Below are positions 17,360 through 25,250 of a stretch of 64,000 bases of DNA, one piece after another. Each line of letters begins with the position of its first letter. The stretch's first letter is position 1. This DNA comes from Alkalilimnicola sp. S0819 (GTDB lineage: Bacteria > Pseudomonadota > Gammaproteobacteria > Nitrococcales > WHIW01). The stretch spans positions 231,840 through 295,839 of the forward strand of contig NZ_WHIW01000003.1 of NCBI RefSeq assembly GCF_009295635.1, given 5' to 3'. The notes under the pieces were generated by a model. That model searched no databases and was not told the DNA's origin. It saw only the letters and a list, made by a program, of their open reading frames with translations. The position numbers and the translations under genes are program-made.

Positions 17360-18475
17360 ATGAGCGAACGTCTTCGAGTCCACTACCACCTGCAGTGCGC
17401 GCCCGGCGAAGCCGCCGAGGAAAAGGCCCGGGGTATCGCCCTGGAGCAGACCGTGGAACTGCCGGACCGCGTGCTCAGCGCCGACGTGCGCCAACGCATG
17501 GTCGGACGGATCGAGGAGTTGCGCGCACTGCCCGAGGGCGGCCATGGCCTGATCATCAGCTATGCACAGGAAACCCTGGGCGGTGAACTCACTCAGCTGC
17601 TCAACGTACTGTTCGGCAATATCTCCCTCAAGGACGGCATACATCTAGCGCGGGTGGAATGGCCCGAGGCCGTGCTGGGCTGGCTGGGCGGCCCGGGCCA
17701 TGGCATAGCCGGGGTGCGGGAGCGCCTGGGGGTCAGTGAGCGCGCCCTGCTCTGCACCGCCCTCAAACCCATGGGCAGCAGCGCCGAGGCACTGGCCACG
17801 GCGGCCCATGAATTCGCGCTGGGCGGCATCGACATCATCAAGGACGACCATGGCCTGGCGAACCAGCCCGATGCCCCCTTCCTGGACCGATTGCGCGCCT
17901 GCAGCGAGGCCGTCGCGCGGGCCAATGCCCAGTCCGGCGGGCGCAGCCAGTACTTTCCCAATGTCACCGCCGGTTACGCCGAGTTGCCGAGCCGCCTGCG
18001 GGCGGCCAAGGAAGCCGGCTGCCAGGGGGTGCTCATCAACCCCTGGATCACCGGGCTGGATGCCATGCGCTGGGCGCGGGACGAATTCGGCCTGTTGCTG
18101 ATGGCGCACCCGGCCATGACCGGCGGACTGCTGCGCCCGGATCATGGCCTCGCGGCGCCGCTGCTGCTGGGCGAACTGTTTCGGCTGGCCGGCGCCGATG
18201 CCGTGATCTACCCGAATGCCGGTGGCCGTTTCGGGTTCAGCGAAGCGGGCTGCGAGGCCATCAACCGGGCCCTGCGCGCGCCCTTGCCCGGCATTCGCCC
18301 GGCCCTGCCCACCCCGGGGGGTGGCATGGATGTAGCCCGCGCGGGCTACTGGGTGAAACAATACGGCCTGGATACAGTCCTGCTCATTGGCGGCAGCCTT
18401 TATGCCCAGGGCGATATACGCACCGCTAGCCGCGCCTTGCGCGAGGCGGTGGAACAGGCAGGAGTAGGAGCATGA
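17360..18475 (+). CDS. RuBisCO-like protein (form IV type)
   Basis: A 371-residue RuBisCO large-subunit homologue. Lys136 (TALKPMG) aligns with the catalytic Lys175 of plant RuBisCO, and IIKDDHG (161-165) aligns with the K201-D203-E204 metal site, so the carbamylated Lys and one Asp remain but Glu204 is His. The loop 6 GKLEG motif is missing, and the protein is about 100 residues shorter than a true RuBisCO. It is therefore not expected to fix CO2; known RLPs act as enolases/isomerases or decarboxylases. A longer start at 17276 is open, but MSERLRVHYHL matches family N-termini. The end overlaps the cupin start by 4 bases. Confidence 0.88.
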   Translation: MSERLRVHYHLQCAPGEAAEEKARGIALEQTVELPDRVLSADVRQRMVGRIEELRALPEGGHGLIISYAQETLGGELTQLLNVLFGNISLKDGIHLARVEWPEAVLGWLGGPGHGIAGVRERLGVSERALLCTALKPMGSSAEALATAAHEFALGGIDIIKDDHGLANQPDAPFLDRLRACSEAVARANAQSGGRSQYFPNVTAGYAELPSRLRAAKEAGCQGVLINPWITGLDAMRWARDEFGLLLMAHPAMTGGLLRPDHGLAAPLLLGELFRLAGADAVIYPNAGGRFGFSEAGCEAINRALRAPLPGIRPALPTPGGGMDVARAGYWVKQYGLDTVLLIGGSLYAQGDIRTASRALREAVEQAGVGA

Positions 18476-18930
18476 GCGAGCAATCGCGGATCACGCGGAT
18501 GCGGGGTTACCGCTGGGACGCGGTGGACCTGAAAGAGTACAAGACCGAAGGCAGCCACTTTCGCGACATCACCCGGCAGACGCTGATGGGCGAGCGGGAA
18601 GATCAGCAGGCGCTGGCCTTTCTCACCCGGTATTTCGAGGTGCAGCCCGGCGGCTATTCCACCCTGGAGCGCCACGAACATGCCCATGCGGTGATCATCC
18701 TGCGCGGCGAGGGGGAAGTGATCCTGAACGATCGGGTGGAGCGGGTGGCAGCCCATGACTGCGTGTACATCGCCCCTTGGAGCTGGCATCAGTTCCACGC
18801 CACCGGCGAGCAGCCGCTGGGCTTTCTGTGCATGGTCAATCGGGAGCGGGACCGCCCGCAGCTGCCCGCGGAGGAGGATCTAGAGCGCTTGCGCGCCAGC
18901 CCCGCGGTGGCGAAGCGCCTGCGCGGCTGA
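18472..18930 (+). CDS. Cupin protein paired with the RuBisCO-like protein
   Basis: A 152-residue single-domain cupin. Metal-binding motif 1 reads STLERHEHAHAVIILRGEG (residues about 64-82, with HxHxH) and motif 2 includes IAPWSWHQFHA. In Rhodospirillum rubrum an RLP works with a cupin, 1-methylthioxylulose-5-phosphate methylsulfurylase, which makes deoxyxylulose-5-P and methanethiol. The ATGA overlap with the RLP gene here suggests the same kind of pairing. The assignment to that activity is inference from context; the ordinary alternative is a small sugar-phosphate isomerase or dioxygenase-type cupin. Confidence 0.82.
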   Translation: MSEQSRITRMRGYRWDAVDLKEYKTEGSHFRDITRQTLMGEREDQQALAFLTRYFEVQPGGYSTLERHEHAHAVIILRGEGEVILNDRVERVAAHDCVYIAPWSWHQFHATGEQPLGFLCMVNRERDRPQLPAEEDLERLRASPAVAKRLRG

Positions 18931-19038
18931 GTCGCGATTCCCACCCGATTTCGACCGGCCTGCCTGACCGGCTACAGGGCCTCGTCCGCGCGCATTGCCA
19001 TGCGCGTGTAATACGCGCCGGATGCCCTGAGCGCCCGG

Positions 19039-19821
19039 CTAGCGAAGCGCGAAGGACACCGGCACTTCCAGGGTCATGCGCTCTTGGCGTATGCCCTCGG
19101 GAAATGCCGGCAAGGGCTGCGCGCGCTCCAGCATCTCCCGTGCTTCCCGGTCCAGCAGCGCATGACCGGAGCCGTCCAACAGTTCGTATTCCAGCACCCG
19201 GCCCTCGCGGTCCACCACAAAGCGCAATGTCGCCACGCCTTCCTGTCGCCGCATGCGCGCCCGACGCGGATAGCGCTTGTGTCGCTCCAGCCAGGCGCGC
19301 AGCGCCGTGGTGTAGCTCCGCACTGCCCCCGGGTTGCCACCGGCCTGCTGATCGGCGCTCAAGCCGCCCAGCTCCTGCGCCGCGCCTTCCCGGGCATCGG
19401 CCTCCAGCGACTCGGCCGCCTCGCTCACAGGGGCCGCCTCGGGATAAAACTGATCGGCAACCGCGCCGCGAGGCTTCGGTTCGGGCTTCGGTTCGGGCTT
19501 CGGTTCGGGCTTCGGTTCGGGCTTCGGTTCGGGTTTCGGTTCGGGTTTCGGTTCGGGTTTCGGTTCGGGTTTCGGTTCGGGTTTCGGTTCGGGTTTCGGT
19601 TCGGGTTTCGGTTCGGGTTTCGGTTCGGGTTTCGGTTCGGGTTTCGGCTCGGGTTTCGGCGAGGGGGCCCCGGTCTTGCCGCCAGCGGCGCCCAGGGAAA
19701 CCTGTATACCGGCCACCCCCGCGGCTATGGCGCCCTCGTGCTGTTCCTCGGAACGCAACTGCCAGAAAAGCCCCCCATGGAGCAGCAAGGCCAAAATGAA
19801 CGCAAGAGTCCAACGCGCCAT
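19039..19821 (-). CDS. tonB: TonB-family protein with long EPKP repeat
   Basis: A 260-residue energy transducer that links the ExbB/ExbD motor to outer-membrane receptors. It has an N-terminal anchor (residues 3-20, [17 protein letters not shown]), a periplasmic-spanning Pro-rich segment of about 16 KPEP repeats (near 54-120), and a C-terminal TonB domain with [38 protein letters not shown] and [18 protein letters not shown]. It starts on the stop of exbD2 and is the last gene of the operon. The repeat length may vary between strains. Confidence 0.92.
   Translation of the reverse strand: MARWTLAFILALLLHGGLFWQLRSEEQHEGAIAAGVAGIQVSLGAAGGKTGAPSPKPEPKPEPKPEPKPEPKPEPKPEPKPEPKPEPKPEPKPEPKPEPKPEPKPEPKPEPKPEPKPRGAVADQFYPEAAPVSEAAESLEADAREGAAQELGGLSADQQAGGNPGAVRSYTTALRAWLERHKRYPRRARMRRQEGVATLRFVVDREGRVLEYELLDGSGHALLDREAREMLERAQPLPAFPEGIRQERMTLEVPVSFALR
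19472..19660. repeat. 12-bp tandem repeat within tonB
   Basis: About 16 copies of a 12-bp unit (ggttcgggcttc or ggttcgggtttc on the plus strand) encode KPEP repeats on the minus strand. Copies differ mainly at one C/T position, with the C form clustered at the low-coordinate end, which suggests expansion by slippage. The unit is a multiple of three, so copy changes would keep the frame. Confidence 0.93.
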
Positions 19822-20222
19822 CAGCCGCCCCGCACCGTCAACAGCCGAAAATCCTCCACACCCGAATCTCGCAGCAGATTCATCACCGCCATCAGCCGTG
19901 CGGCTTCGATGTCCCCGTCGGCCTTCAGCTGCACGATGGGGGGGCGCTCCACCCGCAGCCGCTCACCCAGCCGCACCCGTAACTGCGCGTCCTCCAGCTC
20001 CTCGCCGTCCAGGGCCAGGCGTCCGTCCGCGGCCAGCAGCAGGCGCAGGGCTTCTTCCGGCGCTTCCGCCTCGCTCAAGGACTCCGGTGGCGTCACCGGA
20101 AACAGCTCCGGGCGGGTGAAGGTACCGGCCAGCATGAAGAAGATCAGCAACAGAAAGACGATGTTGATCAGCGGGACCAGGTTCTCCTCCTGCTCCCGCC
20201 TCTGGGGGGCGGCCAGGCGCAT
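19821..20222 (-). CDS. exbD2: Second ExbD/TolR-family protein (Asp to Asn variant)
   Basis: A 133-residue ExbD homologue: a short cytoplasmic tail, one transmembrane helix (residues about 17-38, [18 protein letters not shown]) and a periplasmic domain. The helix normally carries an Asp essential for proton flow (LTPxID); here position 20 is Asn (LINIVF). The preceding paralogue keeps the Asp. The gene starts 3 bases after the exbD1 stop, and its stop overlaps the tonB start. It probably forms a mixed ExbD dimer with ExbD1 (inference) rather than acting alone. Confidence 0.88.
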   Translation of the reverse strand: MRLAAPQRREQEENLVPLINIVFLLLIFFMLAGTFTRPELFPVTPPESLSEAEAPEEALRLLLAADGRLALDGEELEDAQLRVRLGERLRVERPPIVQLKADGDIEAARLMAVMNLLRDSGVEDFRLLTVRGG

Positions 20223-20225
20223 GGC

Positions 20226-20618
20226 TCAGTCCTCGTCCAGGGAGATGTTCCGCGCGCCCGCCAGGCTAAGCCTGTCCATCACCGCCACAATGCGCTCCAG
20301 CGGAACCGCGGGCTCGGGCACTATGCGCACCGCGCGACCAGGATCGTCACCGAGCAGGCCGGCCACGCGTCGCTCCAGATCCGCCAGCCCCAGCACATCT
20401 CCCTGCAGGCGCAGGCCACCATTGCTCAGCACCTCCAGGCGCAAGGCGGTCTCTTCGGTGGCGGCAGCACCGCCCTCGCCCGGTACGGAGAGGCTCAGGG
20501 AGCGCCACTGGTTGAAGTTGGTCGCCAGCATGAAGAACACCAGCAGAATAAAGACGACATCGATCAGCGGCGTCAGGCTGACAGCCATCCGCCGGCGCGG
20601 AGGCGAATCAATGTTCAT
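20226..20618 (-). CDS. exbD1: First ExbD/TolR-family protein
   Basis: A 130-residue ExbD. The transmembrane helix LTPLIDVVFILLVFFMLATNF (about 15-35) retains the proton-carrying Asp20. The periplasmic part ends in DRLSLAGARNISLDED. The start MNIDSPPRRRM at 20618 overlaps the exbB stop by 11 bases; a longer open frame to 20684 lies wholly inside exbB and is rejected. It works with ExbB and TonB, and with the neighbouring Asn-variant ExbD. Confidence 0.92.
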   Translation of the reverse strand: MNIDSPPRRRMAVSLTPLIDVVFILLVFFMLATNFNQWRSLSLSVPGEGGAAATEETALRLEVLSNGGLRLQGDVLGLADLERRVAGLLGDDPGRAVRIVPEPAVPLERIVAVMDRLSLAGARNISLDED

Positions 20619-21285
20619 TGGCAGCGGCGCGCAGCGGCGCGGGCTCCCGGTGTGGCTGCGGCGACGGCGCCTGGGTGAACACACGGGTCACCGCGTCCTC
20701 CATCCGGTGGCGCACGCCATCGACCCTGCGCTCCAGCCAATGTAGCGCTGCCACGGCGGGGATGGCCACGGCGAGGCCCGCGGCAGTGGTCAGCAGCGCT
20801 TCCCAGATACCACCCGAGAGGATGGACGGGTCCACCTGGGACCCGGCCGCCTGCAACTGCTGAAACGCGGTGATCATACCGAGCACCGTCCCCAGCAGCC
20901 CCAATAGCGGGCTCAGGGTGCCGATGGCCTCCAGGCCACGCAACTGGCCCCGCAGCCGCTCGAGTTCCAGCGCCGCCACGCGGGCGGTTTCCTCGCGCAC
21001 CGTGGCTTCCACGGCATCCGGTTTGCTCTGCCCCTGCATGGCCACACGCAACACGCGGTTCACCGGGCCGCGGCCCTCGCCCAGGGCGCTCAGAGCCTCC
21101 CCGGTTCGACCGGCACGCCACAGCCCCAGCGCGTGGTCGTCCTGTGCCGGGTTGCCGCGCTGGACGAAGAACTGCCACAGCTTGACTAGAATGATGGTCA
21201 CCGCCAGCACAGACAGCAGCGCAAGGATCATCATTACCGGCCCGCCGTTGCTGAGCAGTTCGGCGGTGGCTTGGACAGCCGGCAT
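20608..21285 (-). CDS. exbB: ExbB/TolQ/MotA-family proton channel protein
   Basis: A 225-residue protein with three membrane helices: about 14-38 (PVMMILALLSVLAVTIILVKLW), 115-140 (GTLSPLLGLLGTVLGMITAF) and 155-180 (ALLTTAAGLAVAIPAVAAL), with a cytoplasmic loop between the first two. ExbB pentamers form the stator that drives TonB. It is first in the exbB-exbD1-exbD2-tonB operon. A Fur-like palindrome lies 48 bases upstream, consistent with iron control. Confidence 0.94.
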   Translation of the reverse strand: MPAVQATAELLSNGGPVMMILALLSVLAVTIILVKLWQFFVQRGNPAQDDHALGLWRAGRTGEALSALGEGRGPVNRVLRVAMQGQSKPDAVEATVREETARVAALELERLRGQLRGLEAIGTLSPLLGLLGTVLGMITAFQQLQAAGSQVDPSILSGGIWEALLTTAAGLAVAIPAVAALHWLERRVDGVRHRMEDAVTRVFTQAPSPQPHREPAPLRAAANEH

Positions 21286-21332
21286 GGCAGTCTCCCGGGT
21301 AGTGGCATACGATTCGGGGGATATTAATTTTG

Positions 21333-21349
21333 TTGCGAATGGTTTGCAA
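21333..21349 (-). promoter_or_regulatory. Candidate Fur-type operator upstream of exbB
   Basis: TTGCGAATGGTTTGCAA is an imperfect palindrome (TTGC.AA...TTTGCAA), similar to GCAAATnATTTGC-like Fur boxes seen in some gammaproteobacteria, in an AT-rich patch upstream of exbB. It departs from the 19-bp E. coli consensus, so the call is tentative. It could also serve the divergent transporter gene. Confidence 0.4.
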
Positions 21350-21427
21350 TAAAGCCCGCCCCGGCGCTTGACCGGGCCGCCGCCAGGTCAGAGGATGCCC
21401 GGTTTTGTGCCGGACCGACTCGAAACC

Positions 21428-22294
21428 ATGTTGCTGCTTTGGATCGTCACCGCCACCTGGGCGGCCAGCTTCTCGCTCATCGGCGTCTACCTGGCGGGGC
21501 AGGTGGACAATTATCTGGCCGTATTCCTGCGGATGGCGCTCGCGCTGCTGCTGTTCCTGCCCTTGCTGCGCCCCTCCCGCGTGACGCCGCGCAGGCGCTG
21601 GGCTCTGATGGCCATCGGCGCGGTGCAGATCGGCATGACCTATCTGTTCCTCTACCACGCCTTCACCTATCTGAGTGTCGCGGAGGTGCTGCTGTTCACC
21701 ATCTTTACCCCGCTCTACGTGACGCTGATCGACGAACTGATCCTGCAGCGCCGCCACCTGCCCCTGCGCTGGTGGCTGGCGGCTGCGGTGGCGGTGCTGG
21801 GGGCGGCGGTGATCCGCTATGACGGCATCAATGCGGGCTACCTCACCGGCTTTGCCCTGATTCAGGGGGCGAATCTGTGTTTCGCCGCCGGCCAGGTGGC
21901 CTACAAGCGTCTGCCTCTGGGTACGAACCGAGATCAGGTTCAGGCCTTTGGCTTCTTCTTCCTGGGCGCGGCGCTGCTCAGCGGCGTGGCGATGCTGCTC
22001 TTCACGGACTGGCGTATGCTGCCCAGCGGCGCTCTGCAATGGGGGGTGCTGCTCTGGCTGGGGCTAGGCGCCTCGGGGCTCGGGTACCTGGGCTGGAACA
22101 TGGCCGGCAAATGGGTGAACACCGGCCAGCTCGCCACCATGAACAACGCGCTCATTCCGGCCGGCATCCTGGTGAACTACCTGTTCTGGGGCCGCGATGT
22201 GGACTGGAGCCGGCTCGCCCTGGGCGGTGGAATCATTGTCTTCTCCGTCTGGCTTTGTCGCCAGCGCCCTGGCCCCTGGCGGGAGCGGCCTTGA
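21428..22294 (+). CDS. EamA/DMT-family inner-membrane transporter
   Basis: A 288-residue protein with about ten hydrophobic helices in two EamA repeats (about 5-135 and 150-285), the drug/metabolite transporter pattern. YLFLYHAFTYLSVAEVLLFTIFTPLYV and WGRDVDWSRLALGGGIIVFSVWL are typical helix pairs. The substrate cannot be told from sequence; relatives export amino acids, nucleosides or metabolites. The ATG at 21428 puts the first helix at the N-terminus; the upstream ATGs at 21368 and 21395 would add a polar extension. Confidence 0.82.
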   Translation: MLLLWIVTATWAASFSLIGVYLAGQVDNYLAVFLRMALALLLFLPLLRPSRVTPRRRWALMAIGAVQIGMTYLFLYHAFTYLSVAEVLLFTIFTPLYVTLIDELILQRRHLPLRWWLAAAVAVLGAAVIRYDGINAGYLTGFALIQGANLCFAAGQVAYKRLPLGTNRDQVQAFGFFFLGAALLSGVAMLLFTDWRMLPSGALQWGVLLWLGLGASGLGYLGWNMAGKWVNTGQLATMNNALIPAGILVNYLFWGRDVDWSRLALGGGIIVFSVWLCRQRPGPWRERP

Positions 22295-22463
22295 TTGCGA
22301 AATCTTCCCGGGCCATCGCTCCTCCGGCGCGGTAGCCATCGCCCGACACTTCCCGGCCTGGGCCGCCCCCAGAGAGGGGTCTTCCGGAACCGGGGACGGC
22401 GCGGCTAACTTCTCGGCAGTTGCGCGGGTACAATCCTCGGCTCGCCATATCCCAGAGGCCATC

Positions 22464-24515
22464 ATGCTCGATCAGGACCAGGCTCAGGTCGTCGCCCACA
22501 ACACCGGACCCGCGGCGGTGCTCGCCGGCGCGGGCTCCGGAAAGACCCGCTGCACCACCGAGCGCGCGGTGCGCCGGCTCACCCAGGCCGGGGTCCCCAG
22601 CGAGGGGCTGATCCTGCTCACCTTCACCAACAAGGCCGCCGCCGAAATGCGCGAGCGGCTGGGCCAACGCCTGCCCTCGGGTTTCAAGCTGCCCTGGATC
22701 GGCACCTTCCACAGCTTCGGCAACCGCCTGCTGCGCATGCACGGCAAGCACATCGGCATCCCCCGCAACGCCACCCTGATGGATGCCGACGACGCCGCCC
22801 GCATGCTCGACGCCTTCCTCGCCGCGGGCTTCCCCGACAAGGGCCGACGCCTGGACGCCATGCGCATGTACGAAACCCTCTGTGCCCACGGCCTGGACAT
22901 CACCGAGGAGGCCGAGCGCCCGGCCATAGAACGGCTGTGTGACGACAAGGGCTTCCCTGGCGGCGCCAAGACCGGCCTGCTCACCGCCCTGGCTCGTTAC
23001 GAGGCGGAAAAACGCCGCGCGGCGGTGCTGGATTTCTCCGACCTGATCCTGCTCCCGGCCCGTCTGCTGCGGTGCCAGCCCGACCTGCAGCAACGCCTGC
23101 GCGCCCAGCTCAAGGACGTCACCGTGGACGAAGCCCAGGACACGGACGGCGCCCAGTTCCGCCTGCTCAAACTCATCACCCCCGAAGACAACACCGTGCT
23201 GCTGGTGGGCGATGACGATCAGGCCATCTACGAGTGGCGCCACGCCCGCCCCGAGAACATGCGCGATTTCATCGATGAGTACGGCGCGGTGATCTATCGC
23301 CTGGAACGCAACTACCGCTCTACGCCGGCTATCGTCAACGGCGGCACCGCCCTGGTGCGTCACAACGAGAACCGGCTGGAGAAGAACCCCTACCCGGTGC
23401 GGGGCGCGCCGGCCTCCGACCTGGTGCAGTTGCTGGAGTACGAGGACGCCGAGGCCATGGCGGAAGGCGTGGCCGATCGCATCGCCACCGCCACCAGCCT
23501 GGGCACCAGCCCGGCGGACATCGCCGTGCTGTACCGCAAGAACCGCCTCTCGCGCACCGTTGAAACCGCCCTGCTGCGTCGGGGCATTCCGTACCGCATC
23601 AAGGCCGGCACCGATCTGCTCAGCTACGCCGATGTGCGCATGATGCTCGCCGCCGGACGCCTGGCCGCCAATCGACGGGACATAAGGGCGCTTTCTCGAC
23701 TCGCGGACCTGGTGCCGGGCCTGGGCGCCAAGGGTGTCGCCCAGATGATCGGCGCCGGCGACCAACCCCTGCTGCAGTTGGGCCGTCTATCGCCCAAGGC
23801 CGCCAAGGGCGTGCGGGAACTGAGCACCGTCCTGGACCAGCTCTATCAGCAGGGACCGGGCAGCTTGCTGGAATGGTGCCGAGACACCCCTCTGTTCCGC
23901 GCCTGGCTCAACCAGCGTGCCGCCGCGCAGTTGAAGGCCGCCGGGCAGAGCATGGGCGGCGTGGAACTGCAGCAGGCCCTGCGCCCCGCCCAGGGCCGCA
24001 TGCGCGCCGTGCAAATGGCCATGAGCAAGCGCATGGACAGCAGCCGCGACCAGCCCGGCCTGGAGGCTCGCTGGGCGGCGGCCTTGGAGGTGGTGGCCGC
24101 CGGCACCGACGAGGCCGAATCGGATCAGCCCAAGGTGACCCTCTGTACCATCCATGCCTCCAAGGGCCTGGAGTGGCCCCAGGTGCACCTGTTCGGCTTC
24201 TCGGAAGGGCTCATGCCCATGGAGCGCGACCAGGTGGTGGAGAACCTCGCCGAGGAGCGGCGCTTGGCCTATGTGGCGCTCACCCGCGCCCAGGACAACA
24301 TCACGCTCCACCATGCCGACCGGGTGGACCTGGCGGTAGGCAAGGGTGCCGAGCGCCTGGCGGTCTCCCGTTTCGTGGCCGAGATCAGCGCCGGGCACCA
24401 AATTCAGGTGCTGGACCGGCGCAGCGGCGCGGCCCCCCAGGCGGAAGAGAAAAAAAGCGGCCGGGATTGGCTGGCGCAGATGCGCAAGGCAGTCAGTCAA
24501 GAGGCGTCGGAATAG
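22464..24515 (+). CDS. UvrD/Rep-family SF1 DNA helicase
   Basis: A 683-residue helicase. Walker A AGAGSGKT is at 21-28; motif Ia gives TFTNKAAAEMRERL; Walker B VDEAQDTD starts near 221; motif III is GDDDQAIYEWRHA; motif IV contains LERNYRS; motif V is TIHASKGLEWPQVHL and motif VI EERRLAYVALTRAQ. It is shorter than UvrD (about 720) and ends without the UvrD C-terminal RNA polymerase/UvrB-binding tail. TACAAT at 22429-22434 is a possible -10. It probably has a repair or replication-restart role, not assignable to UvrD or Rep itself. Confidence 0.92.
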   Translation: MLDQDQAQVVAHNTGPAAVLAGAGSGKTRCTTERAVRRLTQAGVPSEGLILLTFTNKAAAEMRERLGQRLPSGFKLPWIGTFHSFGNRLLRMHGKHIGIPRNATLMDADDAARMLDAFLAAGFPDKGRRLDAMRMYETLCAHGLDITEEAERPAIERLCDDKGFPGGAKTGLLTALARYEAEKRRAAVLDFSDLILLPARLLRCQPDLQQRLRAQLKDVTVDEAQDTDGAQFRLLKLITPEDNTVLLVGDDDQAIYEWRHARPENMRDFIDEYGAVIYRLERNYRSTPAIVNGGTALVRHNENRLEKNPYPVRGAPASDLVQLLEYEDAEAMAEGVADRIATATSLGTSPADIAVLYRKNRLSRTVETALLRRGIPYRIKAGTDLLSYADVRMMLAAGRLAANRRDIRALSRLADLVPGLGAKGVAQMIGAGDQPLLQLGRLSPKAAKGVRELSTVLDQLYQQGPGSLLEWCRDTPLFRAWLNQRAAAQLKAAGQSMGGVELQQALRPAQGRMRAVQMAMSKRMDSSRDQPGLEARWAAALEVVAAGTDEAESDQPKVTLCTIHASKGLEWPQVHLFGFSEGLMPMERDQVVENLAEERRLAYVALTRAQDNITLHHADRVDLAVGKGAERLAVSRFVAEISAGHQIQVLDRRSGAAPQAEEKKSGRDWLAQMRKAVSQEASE

Positions 24516-24657
24516 CCTCGCGTTCCGCCACAGTCTGAGCCTCCCCCGGCACAGCCTGTCGGGCCTCGCCAGGCCACCGGACCAGCCCCGGCCCCTGCAC
24601 CGCGGTCGCCACCAGGGCCAGGCCGGCGAATGCCAGCATCGCGATCAACACCCTCAT
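24493..24657 (-). CDS. Putative 54-residue exported or membrane-anchored small protein
   Basis: ATG at 24657 follows a strong AGGAGGCAGGC ribosome-binding site. The product starts MRVLIAMLAFAGLALVATAVQG, a signal-peptide or anchor-like helix, followed by a Pro/Glu-rich tail of about 30 residues. The 3' end overlaps the end of the helicase gene on the other strand by 23 bases. No family is recognised. The excellent Shine-Dalgarno and helix make it plausible, but it is short. Confidence 0.5.
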   Translation of the reverse strand: MRVLIAMLAFAGLALVATAVQGPGLVRWPGEARQAVPGEAQTVAEREAIPTPLD

Positions 24658-24926
24658 GCCTGCCTCCTCTCGGGCCGGGCACTCAAAGCTCTGATGTGAG
24701 GCCCTGCACCGGACCGCGCAAGCGCGGGAAAACCGCTTGCGCGGCCGATCAAGGCTGCGGTAATGTCGATTGCGGTTTGAAACCGCTGGCTTGCGTGATA
24801 CCCGCCGAACCAAGGCACCTTAGCCTTCACCTGCGCCGGATTCCCACGAGACGACGGATGGACGACCACACGGACGGCCCCCCGTGGCCGCGTCAAGCGA
24901 TCGTATCTACGAGTGATTGAAGCCTT

Positions 24927-25196
24927 ATGAAGTCGATCTATGTGGGCAACCTGCCCTTCAGCGCCACCGAAGATGAAGTGCGCGATCTGTTTGCCGAATT
25001 CGGCAATGTGGAATCCGTGCGCCTGATGACCGACCGTGAAACCGGCCGCCCCCGCGGTTTCGGTTTCGTGCAGATGGCCCCGTCGGACGCCGACGCCGCC
25101 ATCGAAGCCCTGGACGGGAAGGACATGGGTGGTCGCAACCTGCGCATCAACGAAGCCCAGGAGCGCAAGCCCGCCGGCGGCCCGCGTCGCTGGTAA
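24927..25196 (+). CDS. RRM-domain RNA-binding protein
   Basis: An 89-residue single RNA-recognition-motif protein. RNP2 is IYVGNL (residues 4-9) and RNP1 is RGFGFVQM (about 44-51). The C-terminal 12 residues are Gly/Arg/Pro rich. Such small bacterial RRM proteins are common in cyanobacteria and scattered proteobacteria and are often cold-induced. A strong intrinsic terminator follows 18 bases after the stop, so it is likely monocistronic. Confidence 0.93.
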   Translation: MKSIYVGNLPFSATEDEVRDLFAEFGNVESVRLMTDRETGRPRGFGFVQMAPSDADAAIEALDGKDMGGRNLRINEAQERKPAGGPRRW

Positions 25197-25213
25197 GCCG
25201 CTTCGACTGGCTG

Positions 25214-25250
25214 AAAAGCCGGGCCACCCTCGGGTGGCCCGGCTTTTTTT
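25214..25250 (+). terminator. Rho-independent terminator after the RRM gene
   Basis: A 14-bp GC-rich stem (aagccgggccaccc paired with ggtggcccggctt) with a 3-base loop is followed by a run of seven T. Confidence 0.93.

Noticed and set aside
17276..18475. A true CO2-fixing RuBisCO large subunit
   Set aside because: Too short, loop 6 missing, Glu204 replaced by His and no small-subunit gene; RuBisCO-like protein is the better call.
19472..19660. CRISPR array
   Set aside because: The units are 12 bp, contiguous, without spacers, and encode a repeat in TonB.
19084..20745. Open frame on the plus strand with FGFR-type repeats
   Set aside because: It is the reverse of the TonB EPKP repeat and of the two exbD genes; no start signal or similarity.
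22197..22463. Upstream extension of the helicase
   Set aside because: It lies in the transporter gene and the intergenic region; MLDQDQAQVV at 22464 is the typical SF1 N-terminus.
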